A stretch of 8,026 nucleotides of DNA from Nanobdellota archaeon (GCA_020056045.1 JAGVIM010000200.1:1-8026), one strand, 5' to 3'. Counted from the stretch's first letter, positions 1 to 4,841 are shown. The notes: generated from the letters alone by a model not told the origin. A program made the numbers and translations.

Positions 1-2
1 AT

Positions 3-134
3 AAAAAAATTAATTTTTTAATCCAAATTTTTAAGAAAAAATTTAATGAAATTATTGGGTTGGATTTAGAACTGGAACCAGAAAAAGAGGATATAGAACC
101 TTCTACTAAAAAAGATATATTGGAATTGCAATAA
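3..134 (+). CDS. C-terminal end of an unidentified protein (partial)
   Basis: A reading frame is open from the left edge of the window for 43 codons and ends at a TAA at 132-134. The visible tail begins lysine- and hydrophobic-rich and becomes acidic (residues reading LDLELEPEKEDIEP), as is common for the end of a soluble protein. Codon style (A/T-ending) matches the neighbours. The family cannot be told from this fragment. An open frame of this length is only mildly significant in such AT-rich DNA, so a chance frame is possible. The 127 bases between this stop and ftsZ hold the inverted repeat and promoter described separately. Confidence 0.5.
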   Translation, partial: KKINFLIQIFKKKFNEIIGLDLELEPEKEDIEPSTKKDILELQ

Positions 135-177
135 TCTATAACTTCTAAATTTTTATTTGATTTTAATTTTGAATGGG

Positions 178-236
178 TTAAAGATTATTGTTATTAGTAT
201 GTTTTAAATGCAATATTTAAACGCAATAATCTTTAA
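178..236. repeat. 13-bp inverted repeat overlapping the ftsZ promoter
   Basis: Arms TTAAAGATTATTG (178-190) and CAATAATCTTTAA (224-236) are perfect reverse complements separated by 33 bp. A second inverted pair, TTTAAAT (203-209) and ATTTAAA (215-221), lies inside. The right arm runs into the TATA-like box of ftsZ, so the element is placed like an operator or a looping site for a dimeric regulator. It could instead be the terminator hairpin of the upstream gene, although no strong T-run follows it. The repeat itself is directly visible; its function is inferred. Confidence 0.6.
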
Positions 237-239
237 ATA
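232..239 (+). promoter_or_regulatory. TATA box of ftsZ1
   Basis: TTTAAATA is centred about 26 bp before the ATG at 262, the normal archaeal TATA-to-start-site distance. Transcription would therefore begin at or next to the start codon, giving a leaderless mRNA. No Shine-Dalgarno motif precedes the ATG, which agrees with this. Confidence 0.7.
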
Positions 240-261
240 GCAATTTACATTTTTTTAAACC

Positions 262-1398
262 ATGAAAGGTGAACTTCAAAAAGGTGAAATACAGAGATTT
301 GCTTTACAAGATTCTGAACATATGCATGAACTAGATAAAGATCCAGAACTTGCAGAAATAGATCGTGAATTAGAAGAACTTCTAAAAAAACAACATTCAA
401 AGGTAAAAGTTTTTGGAGTTGGTGGGGCAGGTGGAAATACAATTTCAAGAATGAAAGAAATTGGGATTAAAGGCGGAGAATTCATTGCAGTCAATACTGA
501 TGCTCAAGATCTTCTTTATTCTGATGCAGATCATAAAATTTTAATTGGAAAGGAATTAACAATGGGGTTAGGAGCAGGAAGTAATCCTAAAATAGGAGAA
601 GAAGCAGCCCATGAATCAGAACAAGAAATAAGAAGAAGATTGACTGGATGTGATATGGTTTTTGTAACCTGCGGTTTAGGTGGAGGAACAGGTACAGGAG
701 CAGCACCTGTTATAGCCCAATTAGCAAAAAAACAAGGAGCACTAACAATTGGAGTTGTTACTCTTCCATTTACAATTGAAGGTAAAAAAAGAATTGAAAA
801 TGCAGAATATGGTTTAGAAAGAATGGAATCTGTTGTTGATACTTTAATTGTGATTCCAAACGATAAATTATTAGAAATAGCTCCTGAGTTACCATTACAA
901 ACAGCATTTAAGGTCGCAGATGAAATTCTAACAAATGCAGTAAAAGGAACAACAGAACTTGTAACAAAAGCAGGTCTAGTAAACCTTGACTTTGCAGATG
1001 TTAAAGCAGTTATGCAAAATGGAGGAGTTTCATTAATTGGAATGGGAGAAGCAGATTCTGCAAACAGAGCAAAAGAATCAGTAGAAAAAGCAATTTCAAA
1101 TCCCCTTCTTGATGTTGATATTTCAAATGCAACAGGGGCTCTTATAAACATTATTGGTGGAAATGATATGTCCTTAGATGAAGCAAGATTAATTATTTCA
1201 ACAGTTGGAGAAAAACTTTCTCCAGATGCAAAAATGATTTGGGGAGCTCAAATTTCACCTGAAATGGAAAAATCAATAAGAGTTATGTTAATTATTACAG
1301 GAGTTAAAAGCTCTCAAATATCTGGAAGTGAAATGTCTTCAGATGAAGCAAAACGAGCAGAGTTTTCTGAAGATCTTGGAATAGATTTCTTGGAATAG
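262..1398 (+). CDS. ftsZ1: Cell division GTPase FtsZ (archaeal FtsZ1 type)
   Basis: This is a tubulin-family GTPase that polymerises into the cytokinetic ring at midcell. An acidic N-terminal extension (residues 1-46) precedes the nucleotide-binding core, which begins with VGGAGGNT (53-60). The tubulin signature GGGTGTG is at 140-146. The T7 synergy loop NLDFADV at 241-247 supplies the catalytic acidic residues that complete the GTPase site between subunits. The FtsZ1-like features are PFTIEG (169-174) and IVIPNDKLL (196-204), where FtsZ2 proteins differ. The length of 378 aa is normal. A variable linker follows about residue 350, and the protein ends in a short peptide, DLGIDFLE, the type of tail that binds membrane tethers; SepF is encoded about 4 kb downstream. 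The ATG sits about 26 bp after a TATA box, supporting this start. The gene converges on the stomatin gene with a 17-bp gap. Confidence 0.97.
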   Translation: MKGELQKGEIQRFALQDSEHMHELDKDPELAEIDRELEELLKKQHSKVKVFGVGGAGGNTISRMKEIGIKGGEFIAVNTDAQDLLYSDADHKILIGKELTMGLGAGSNPKIGEEAAHESEQEIRRRLTGCDMVFVTCGLGGGTGTGAAPVIAQLAKKQGALTIGVVTLPFTIEGKKRIENAEYGLERMESVVDTLIVIPNDKLLEIAPELPLQTAFKVADEILTNAVKGTTELVTKAGLVNLDFADVKAVMQNGGVSLIGMGEADSANRAKESVEKAISNPLLDVDISNATGALINIIGGNDMSLDEARLIISTVGEKLSPDAKMIWGAQISPEMEKSIRVMLIITGVKSSQISGSEMSSDEAKRAEFSEDLGIDFLE

Positions 1399-1430
1399 AA
1401 TAATAAATACAAAAATTATTTTTTCTTTTC
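1399..1430 (+). terminator. T-rich terminator after ftsZ1
   Basis: Directly after the ftsZ stop, AATAAT (1399-1404) can pair with ATTATT (1415-1420), and the strand then reads TTTTTTCTTTTC. Archaeal RNA polymerase terminates on U-rich tracts, so this is a plausible terminator. The T-tract is at the same time the complement of the lysine codons at the end of the convergent stomatin gene. Confidence 0.5.
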
Positions 1431-2264
1431 AATCTTTTTATTTATTTTTTCTCTAGAATTTTCATTATTTCGGAGCTCATTAAGTCCCATTGGTAAAACC
1501 CATTTTCCATCAGGATTTGCCATTGTCGATGGAATAACCATCATTAAGGTATTATGCTCTGTTCCAATTTCCTGGAATGTTTGTAATTCTCTAAGTCGAA
1601 GTGCACTAGGATTTTTTTCATAAACCTGCGAAGCTTCTCCAAATTTCTTAGATGCTTCAAATTCTCCAAGGGCCTTTGTAATTCTTGCTTCTTTTTCTCT
1701 TTCAGCTTCTGCTTGCTTACTCATTGCTCTTATTAATTCCTTAGGAAGTTCAATATTATTTATCTGAATAGCTTTTACTTCAATTCCCCAATCTTTTTTA
1801 TCTTTTGAATTTTTATCTTCAATAGCTTCATTTAGCATAGAAAGTAAAGTATTTGCAATATCCATTCTATCACTCAAACTTTCTTTCATTGTTTTATTTC
1901 CAATAATTTCTTTTAATTCAGAACTAGCTTTTGCTTCTAATTGATGTTCAAGATTTTCTACATTTAAAATAACTTTTTCAGGTTCTTTAACAACATAAAA
2001 AACAACTCCATCTATCTTTAAATTAACCTGATCTTTGGTCATGACTTCTTGCGGAGGAAGATTAATTGTAGTCTGTCTAATATCAACTCTCCTATAATTT
2101 TGTATTATTGGAATAACAAAATTAAGTCCTGGTTTCATTATACCTGTATATTTACCAAGAGTAAACTTAACTCCTCTTTCATATTGATTAATAACTTTTA
2201 ATCCAAATACAATAAACAATACTACTAATGCTCCGATTATCAAAAGAATAATAGGTAATACCAT
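1416..2264 (-). CDS. Stomatin/slipin-like SPFH (band 7) membrane protein
   Basis: SPFH proteins sit on the cytoplasmic face of the membrane, form large ring- or cage-like oligomers and organise membrane microdomains or modulate membrane proteases. An N-terminal hydrophobic anchor (about residues 3-24) is followed by the band 7 domain, with the typical start VINQYERGVKFTLGKY (24-39), GLNFVIPI (46-53), the IRQTTINLPPQEVMTKD stretch (62-78) and GIEVKAIQINNIELP (160-174). A charged Ala/Glu-rich helix follows at about 180-215. The lysine-rich tail KKIEKKK closes the protein. A short Lys/Asp-rich insertion (149-158) lies just before the conserved WG. At 282 aa the length is normal. Archaeal stomatins are often paired with an NfeD-family gene and a membrane protease; neither is adjacent here. 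The ATG lies 25 bp after a TATA box on the minus strand. The precise cellular role is not deducible. Confidence 0.93.
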   Translation of the reverse strand: MVLPIILLIIGALVVLFIVFGLKVINQYERGVKFTLGKYTGIMKPGLNFVIPIIQNYRRVDIRQTTINLPPQEVMTKDQVNLKIDGVVFYVVKEPEKVILNVENLEHQLEAKASSELKEIIGNKTMKESLSDRMDIANTLLSMLNEAIEDKNSKDKKDWGIEVKAIQINNIELPKELIRAMSKQAEAEREKEARITKALGEFEASKKFGEASQVYEKNPSALRLRELQTFQEIGTEHNTLMMVIPSTMANPDGKWVLPMGLNELRNNENSREKINKKIEKKK

Positions 2265-2285
2265 AATTTTAATTAGACAATAGGG

Positions 2286-2292
2286 TATTTAA
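2286..2292 (-). promoter_or_regulatory. TATA box of the stomatin gene
   Basis: On the minus strand this reads TTAAATA, centred 25 bp upstream of the stomatin ATG (2264). The geometry again predicts a leaderless transcript. Confidence 0.6.
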
Positions 2293-2329
2293 TCTTTCTA
2301 CTCAATTTTTTATTATTGATTAGTAGATA

Positions 2330-2365
2330 TAATCTAAATAATCTTAATAATCTAAATAATCTCAA
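2330..2365. repeat. Four tandem 9-bp repeats (TAATCTAAA-like)
   Basis: The units are TAATCTAAA, TAATCTTAA, TAATCTAAA and TAATCTCAA, head to tail, each differing from the consensus by at most one base. They begin about 65 bp upstream of the stomatin start codon. Function is unknown: simple AT-rich slippage repeat or clustered protein-binding sites. Confidence 0.75.
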
Positions 2366-2508
2366 TCCGCTTTCTGAAGCTATTAATAAAAAATCTAATT
2401 TCCTAGAAGATTATTATTAACTCTATAAAATATCGGCTATGCAATCAATCAATTAAGCAATGCTTTTTATCATACCAACTTTATCATATTTATTGAAGAT
2501 AACTAAGT

Positions 2509-2612
2509 AATAAGAAATTTATCTTTGAACTATGGACACAAGAAAATCTTATAGATTTTCTGTGCAGAAAATTCTTCTGAATGAATTTTCTTGCAAGATA
2601 AATTTTAATATT
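2509..2612. other. Long imperfect palindrome / candidate structured RNA element
   Basis: A perfect 11-bp outer stem pairs AAATTTATCTT (2515-2525) with AAGATAAATTT (2595-2605), and AATA/TATT (2509-2512/2609-2612) can extend it. Inside, two hairpins can form: AGAAAATCT/AGATTTTCT (2541-2549/2553-2561, 3-nt loop), extended by CAC/GTG, and AGAAAATTC/GAATTTTCT (2566-2574/2583-2591, 8-nt loop), extended by TGC/GCA past a bulge. The result resembles a three-way junction. The same bases can instead pair as CAAGAAAAT/ATTTTCTTG (2539-2547/2585-2593) around ATTTTCTG/CAGAAAAT (2555-2562/2565-2572), giving one extended hairpin. It could be an untranslated RNA, a small palindromic mobile remnant or a DNA cruciform site. 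I recognise no known RNA family. Confidence 0.45.
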
Positions 2613-2650
2613 TATTTCAGAAAGCTAAGCTATAAACCTTTTAAGATAAT

Positions 2651-2658
2651 TTTAAAAA
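2651..2658 (+). promoter_or_regulatory. TATA box of secE
   Basis: TTTAAAAA is centred about 28 bp before the secE ATG (2683). A second candidate, CTATAAAC at 2630-2637, would start transcription near 2660 and give a leader of about 23 nt. Which one is used cannot be decided from sequence. Confidence 0.5.
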
Positions 2659-2682
2659 CCCCTTCTCACACTTATTATTAAC

Positions 2683-2859
2683 ATGTTTAACATAAAATCG
2701 TTTGCTCAGCAATGTGTAAGAGTTTGGCATTTACTTAAAAAACCAAGCAAAGATGAATTTACAACAATTGCAAAAGTTTCTGCAATAGGTTTGGGTTTAA
2801 TTGGAGTAATTGGATTTATAATTTCTTTATTTATGAAATTAATTAATGTGGGTTCTTAA
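2683..2859 (+). CDS. secE: Preprotein translocase subunit SecE (Sec61 gamma)
   Basis: SecE is the small clamp subunit of the SecYEG (Sec61) protein-conducting channel in the cytoplasmic membrane. The 58-aa product has the archaeal/eukaryotic layout: a short amphipathic N-terminal helix, the conserved RVWHLLKKPSKDEF segment (13-26) that lies on the membrane surface and contacts SecY, then a single transmembrane helix from about residue 32 to 53 starting with IAKVSAIGLGLIG. The length is typical for archaeal SecE (about 55-65 aa). The gene lies immediately upstream of spt5, the arrangement known from bacteria (secE-nusG) and many archaea, but an AT-rich hairpin and a fresh promoter separate the two genes. 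The start is supported by an upstream TATA box. Confidence 0.93.
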   Translation: MFNIKSFAQQCVRVWHLLKKPSKDEFTTIAKVSAIGLGLIGVIGFIISLFMKLINVGS

Positions 2860-2867
2860 GATTTAAT

Positions 2868-2895
2868 AAAAATATTTTTTAGATTGAATATTTTT
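2868..2895 (+). terminator. AT-only hairpin after secE
   Basis: AAAAATATT (2868-2876) and AATATTTTT (2887-2895) are perfect reverse complements with a 10-nt loop, beginning 8 bases after the secE stop, with T-runs at 2875-2880 and 2891-2895. This is a likely terminator for secE. It is placed before the separate spt5 promoter. Confidence 0.5.
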
Positions 2896-2914
2896 GATAA
2901 CCGATAACCGATAA
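2896..2914. repeat. 7-bp tandem repeat GATAACC upstream of the spt5 promoter
   Basis: GATAACC is repeated at 2896-2902 and 2903-2909, followed by a partial GATAA at 2910-2914. It ends 8 bp before the spt5 TATA box, so it could be a binding site for a regulator or part of the upstream promoter region. Confidence 0.5.
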
Positions 2915-2922
2915 TAGAAAAC

Positions 2923-2930
2923 TTTATAAA
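2923..2930 (+). promoter_or_regulatory. TATA box of spt5
   Basis: TTTATAAA is a near-consensus archaeal TATA box. Start-site geometry puts transcription near 2952-2955, leaving an unusual 75-nt leader before the spt5 ATG. Confidence 0.65.
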
Positions 2931-2953
2931 CCTCTTTTTTTAATTATTATTAT

Positions 2954-3029
2954 CTAGTTCTTAGATGATTAAGAGCTAGTTGGGCTTTACTTTAATTAAG
3001 CCAAATAAATAAATAAAATAAATAAAAAA
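2954..3029 (+). promoter_or_regulatory. Structured 5' leader of spt5 with two hairpins
   Basis: Hairpin 1 pairs CTAGTTCTTA (2954-2963) with TAAGAGCTAG (2970-2979): ten pairs including one G-U, with a 6-nt loop, starting at the predicted transcript 5' end. Hairpin 2 pairs GGCTT (2983-2987) with AAGCC (2998-3002), extendable past a bulge. An unstructured A/T stretch (3003-3029, repeated AAAT) then leads to the ATG. There is no Shine-Dalgarno motif. A regulatory leader is inferred from the structure and from its contrast with the leaderless neighbours. Confidence 0.5.
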
Positions 3030-3593
3030 ATGATATTTATTATAAAAGTAACAACAAACAAAGAAGACAGAGCATTAGAATTAATCTCTGTAAAAATTCA
3101 TAAACATCAATTGCAAGTATATTCTTTAGCAAGGCCCCATGGTTTAAGGGGATATATTTTTCTCGAAGCTGAAAATAGAGAATCTGCAGAAGAAGCAGCC
3201 TATAATCTTCCCTATGTAAAAGGAATAGTTGGAAAAACAGTAGAATACGAAGAGATAAAAAATATGATTGAACCAGTATTAGAAGAGATTAATATTGAGA
3301 AAGGAGATATAGTTGAAATTATTGGAGAACCTTTCAAAAAAGAAAAAGCAAAAGTTGTAAGAATTGATAAGACAAAAGGAGAAGTTGTTGTAACCCTTCT
3401 CGCGGCAGTTGTTCCTATACCTGTTACTGTAAAATTAGATAATGTAAAAGTTATAAGGAGAGAGAAAGATGAAGAGGGTAAAGAAAATGAAGAAAATGAA
3501 GAAAAAGAAGAAATTTCAGGATCAGATGAAGAACCAAAAATTAATAAAGACTACAATGGGTCTAGCGGAGGGTTAATACCAGATGATTATTAA
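3030..3593 (+). CDS. spt5: Transcription elongation factor Spt5 (archaeal NusG)
   Basis: Spt5 binds the RNA polymerase clamp across the DNA channel, keeps elongation processive and links transcription to the ribosome; it normally works with the zinc protein Spt4. The NGN domain spans about residues 1-85: the MIFIIKVTTNKE start matches the family, and RPHGLRGYIFLEA (35-47) is its characteristic core. The KOW domain follows at about 88-145 (KGDIVEIIGEPFKKEKAKVVRI). Archaeal Spt5 is usually about 150 aa. This one is 187 aa because of a highly charged, Glu/Lys/Asn-rich tail from about 145, ending in a Gly/Ser stretch and IPDDY. Such an acidic tail is probably disordered. The gene has its own promoter and structured leader and lies between secE and rpl11, the common archaeal order. 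Confidence 0.95.
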   Translation: MIFIIKVTTNKEDRALELISVKIHKHQLQVYSLARPHGLRGYIFLEAENRESAEEAAYNLPYVKGIVGKTVEYEEIKNMIEPVLEEINIEKGDIVEIIGEPFKKEKAKVVRIDKTKGEVVVTLLAAVVPIPVTVKLDNVKVIRREKDEEGKENEENEEKEEISGSDEEPKINKDYNGSSGGLIPDDY

Positions 3594-3667
3594 AAATTTA
3601 ACAGAAGGAAAATTTCTAACAAGAGGAGAGGTGACTTGTTAGGGGAACCTTAGGTTACCATACGAAG
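3594..3667 (+). promoter_or_regulatory. Structured intergenic leader of rpl11
   Basis: CTAACAAG (3616-3623) and CTTGTTAG (3635-3642) form a perfect 8-bp stem. The 11-nt loop contains GAGGTGA, a match to the archaeal anti-Shine-Dalgarno complement. A second hairpin pairs GGGAACC (3643-3649) with GGTTACC (3653-3659) with one mismatch and a 3-nt loop. The rpl11 ATG follows 8 nt later. The SD-like sequence lies over 30 nt from the start, too far for direct use, and no other start codon is suitably placed. A site for autoregulation by a ribosomal protein is possible but unproven. Confidence 0.5.
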
Positions 3668-4432
3668 ATGATTATTAAATTATTAATAGAAGGTGGAGAT
3701 ATGAAACCAGGACCAGCAATAGCTCAGCAATTAGGTCCAATGGGGATAAACATGGGTAAAGTTATTTCTGATGTTAATACTTCTACAAAAGAATTTAAAG
3801 GAATGAAAGTTCCAGTTGAAATTGAGGTTGATAAAAAAACAAAAGAATTTATTATAAAAGTTTTTTCACCTCCTGCATCTGAATTAATTAGAAAGGAATT
3901 AAAATTAGAAAAAGGTTCAGCTAAGATTAAAGAAATTAAAGTTGGAAATGCTTCTATAGAAGATATTATCAAAGTTGCAAAAATAAAACAGCAAAATATG
4001 TTAGAAAAAGATTTTAAATCTGCTGTTAAATCTATATTAGGAACTGCAGCAGCAATGGGTATATTTGTTGAGAATCAAGAACCAAATCAATTAATAGTAG
4101 AAGTAGCAAATGGAAAATTCGATAAAGAAATTAATCAAAAATTATCTGAAACAAGTATTGAAAAAAGAAATCAATTAGATAATTTCTTTAAAGAAATAAA
4201 GAAATCTCAAGATATGAAAGTAGAACTGGCTAAGAAAGCTGCAGATGAAGCAGAAGCAGAAAAAGCAGCTGCCGCAATAGTGCCTGCAGCAGCAGGAGCA
4301 GCAACTGCGATAAAAACTGAAGGTGCAAAACCTGGTGCAGGATCAAAAGCAATAGTAGTCCCTACAGCAAAAACTGTAGCTAAACCTGGAGCAAAGCCTG
4401 CAGCAAAGGGTAAAGAAGCGAAAAAGAAATAA
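3668..4432 (+). CDS. rpl11: Large-subunit ribosomal protein uL11 (L11) with a C-terminal extension
   Basis: uL11 binds the GTPase-associated centre of 23S rRNA at the base of the stalk and helps elongation factors work. The N-terminal domain (about 1-68) contains the GGDMKPGPAIAQQLGPMGINMGKV segment, equivalent to the proline-rich factor-facing region. EFKGMKVPVEIEVD (42-55) is typical of archaeal L11. The rRNA-binding C-terminal domain (about 70-150) includes SPPASELIRKEL and LGTAAAMGI. Archaeal L11 usually ends near residue 160-165. Here about 90 extra residues follow: a charged helical stretch (about 160-200), then an Ala/Pro/Lys/Gly-rich basic tail ending KGKEAKKK. In many archaea rpl11 is followed by L1, L10 and L12; here a tRNA and rpl37ae follow instead. 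The ATG at 3668 gives the standard family start, and an in-frame TGA at 3632 excludes a longer N-terminus beyond a few residues. Confidence 0.94.
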   Translation: MIIKLLIEGGDMKPGPAIAQQLGPMGINMGKVISDVNTSTKEFKGMKVPVEIEVDKKTKEFIIKVFSPPASELIRKELKLEKGSAKIKEIKVGNASIEDIIKVAKIKQQNMLEKDFKSAVKSILGTAAAMGIFVENQEPNQLIVEVANGKFDKEINQKLSETSIEKRNQLDNFFKEIKKSQDMKVELAKKAADEAEAEKAAAAIVPAAAGAATAIKTEGAKPGAGSKAIVVPTAKTVAKPGAKPAAKGKEAKKK

Positions 4433-4464
4433 TCAGATAGTCTTATAAATCCTCTGATTTTATT
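4431..4464 (+). terminator. Hairpin plus T-tract at the end of rpl11
   Basis: AATCAGA (4431-4437, overlapping the stop codon) pairs with TCTGATT (4453-4459), followed by TTATTT, resembling an intrinsic terminator. The 3' arm can alternatively pair as CTGATTT (4454-4460) with AAATCAG (4466-4472), a 7-bp hairpin ending at the base just before the tRNA. The loop of the first hairpin carries the tRNA TATA box. Confidence 0.4.
4443..4450 (+). promoter_or_regulatory. TATA box of tRNA-Pro
   Basis: TTATAAAT is centred about 26 bp before the first base of the mature tRNA (4473). The expected start site therefore coincides with the tRNA 5' end. A second AT-rich candidate (TATTTAAA, 4461-4468) is too close to give a full tRNA. 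Confidence 0.6.
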
Positions 4465-4472
4465 TAAATCAG

Positions 4473-4545
4473 GGGGATGTGGTGCAACCTGGTAACATTC
4501 AAGGTTTGGGACTTTGCGATCTGGGTTCAAATCCCAGCATCCCCA
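4473..4545 (+). tRNA. tRNA-Pro (anticodon UGG)
   Basis: The cloverleaf is complete. The acceptor stem GGGGATG pairs with CATCCCC (4538-4544), with discriminator A4545. The D-arm has a GTG/CAT stem and a loop containing GG. The anticodon stem CAAGG/CTTTG (one G-U) encloses the loop TTTGGGA, with anticodon TGG reading CCN proline codons. The variable region is 4 nt. The T-arm CTGGG/CCCAG has loop TTCAAAT. There is no intron, and the 3' CCA is not encoded, so it must be added after transcription. The gene sits between rpl11 and rpl37ae in the same orientation. Confidence 0.95.
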
Positions 4546-4619
4546 GTTCAAGAGTTCGCGAAGACACATAATTAAAATAACGAGCTGACCTCGCGAAGTT
4601 ATATTCAAGGAAAAATAAA
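4546..4619 (+). promoter_or_regulatory. tRNA trailer / rpl37ae leader with paired TCGCGAA motifs
   Basis: TTCGCGA (4555-4561) and TCGCGAA (4591-4597) can form a 7-bp GC-containing stem around a 29-nt loop. Because TCGCGA is itself palindromic, TCGCGAAG is also a direct repeat (4556-4563 and 4591-4598). A weak TATA-like ATTAAAATAA (4571-4580) would start transcription about 18 nt before the ATG, and AAGG at 4607-4610 is a weak Shine-Dalgarno 9 nt before the start. Co-transcription with the tRNA is the alternative. Confidence 0.4.
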
Positions 4620-4841
4620 ATGAGAACAAAAAAAGTAAAAGCATCGGGAAGATTTGGAGCAAGATACGGTCGTAGTGTTAGAACTAAAGTAACTGAAATT
4701 GAATCATTACAAAGAAAAAAACAAAATTGTATCTTCTGTAATGGAGTTGCTAAAAGATTATCAAAAGGAATTTGGCTATGTAAAAAATGTGGGAAAAAAT
4801 TTGCATCCCATACTTATTATTTACCTAAGAAGGAGGAATAA
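4620..4841 (+). CDS. rpl37ae: Large-subunit ribosomal protein eL43 (L37Ae)
   Basis: This is a small zinc-ribbon protein of the archaeal/eukaryotic large ribosomal subunit, bound to 23S rRNA near the E site. The family hallmarks are the basic N-terminus KVKASGRFGARYGRSVR (5-21), which inserts into rRNA, and a zinc ribbon with ligands C37 and C40 (CIFC) and C54 and C57 (CKKC), followed by GKKFASHTYYLP. All four cysteines are present. At 73 aa it is somewhat shorter than usual archaeal members because it ends soon after the aromatic/Pro motif. It heads the rpl37ae-rpoP-pfdB block, a gene neighbourhood seen in many archaea. A weak SD (AAGG) lies 9 nt upstream of the ATG. Confidence 0.93.
   Translation: MRTKKVKASGRFGARYGRSVRTKVTEIESLQRKKQNCIFCNGVAKRLSKGIWLCKKCGKKFASHTYYLPKKEE

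Larger units (their letters stand above)
2265..2682. other. 418-bp divergent intergenic region without a gene
   Basis: The gap lies between the divergent stomatin and secE starts. It contains the stomatin promoter (2286-2292), a four-unit 9-bp tandem repeat (2330-2365), a long imperfect palindrome (about 2509-2612) and the secE promoter (2630-2658). I find no convincing protein gene on either strand. It is unusually long for this compact window, where most gaps are 10-75 bp. Confidence 0.7.

Noticed and set aside
531..1151. Long antisense open frame within ftsZ (minus strand)
   Set aside because: It is a shadow of the ftsZ codon bias; Ser/Pro-rich nonsense composition and no promoter.
2330..2365. 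CRISPR-like array
   Set aside because: Units are 9 bp with no spacers and no cas genes.
2277..2420. Open frame with an NLNNLNNLNNL stretch, like a leucine-rich repeat fragment
   Set aside because: The pattern is a by-product of the 9-bp DNA repeat; the frame has no ATG and no promoter-spaced start.
2560..2600. C/D box guide RNA suggested by CTGA and ATGA near 2577-2584
   Set aside because: No proper C/C' and D/D' set with guide-length spacing; the motifs fit the hairpin loop by chance.
2265..2682. Replication origin in the AT-rich, repeat-bearing gap
   Set aside because: No recognisable origin-recognition-box motif and no cdc6/orc1 gene nearby; AT-richness is general here.
4207..4662. Minus-strand open frame across rpl11, the tRNA and rpl37ae
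   Set aside because: It crosses a clear tRNA and two solid genes; its Ala-rich part is the antisense of the L11 tail.
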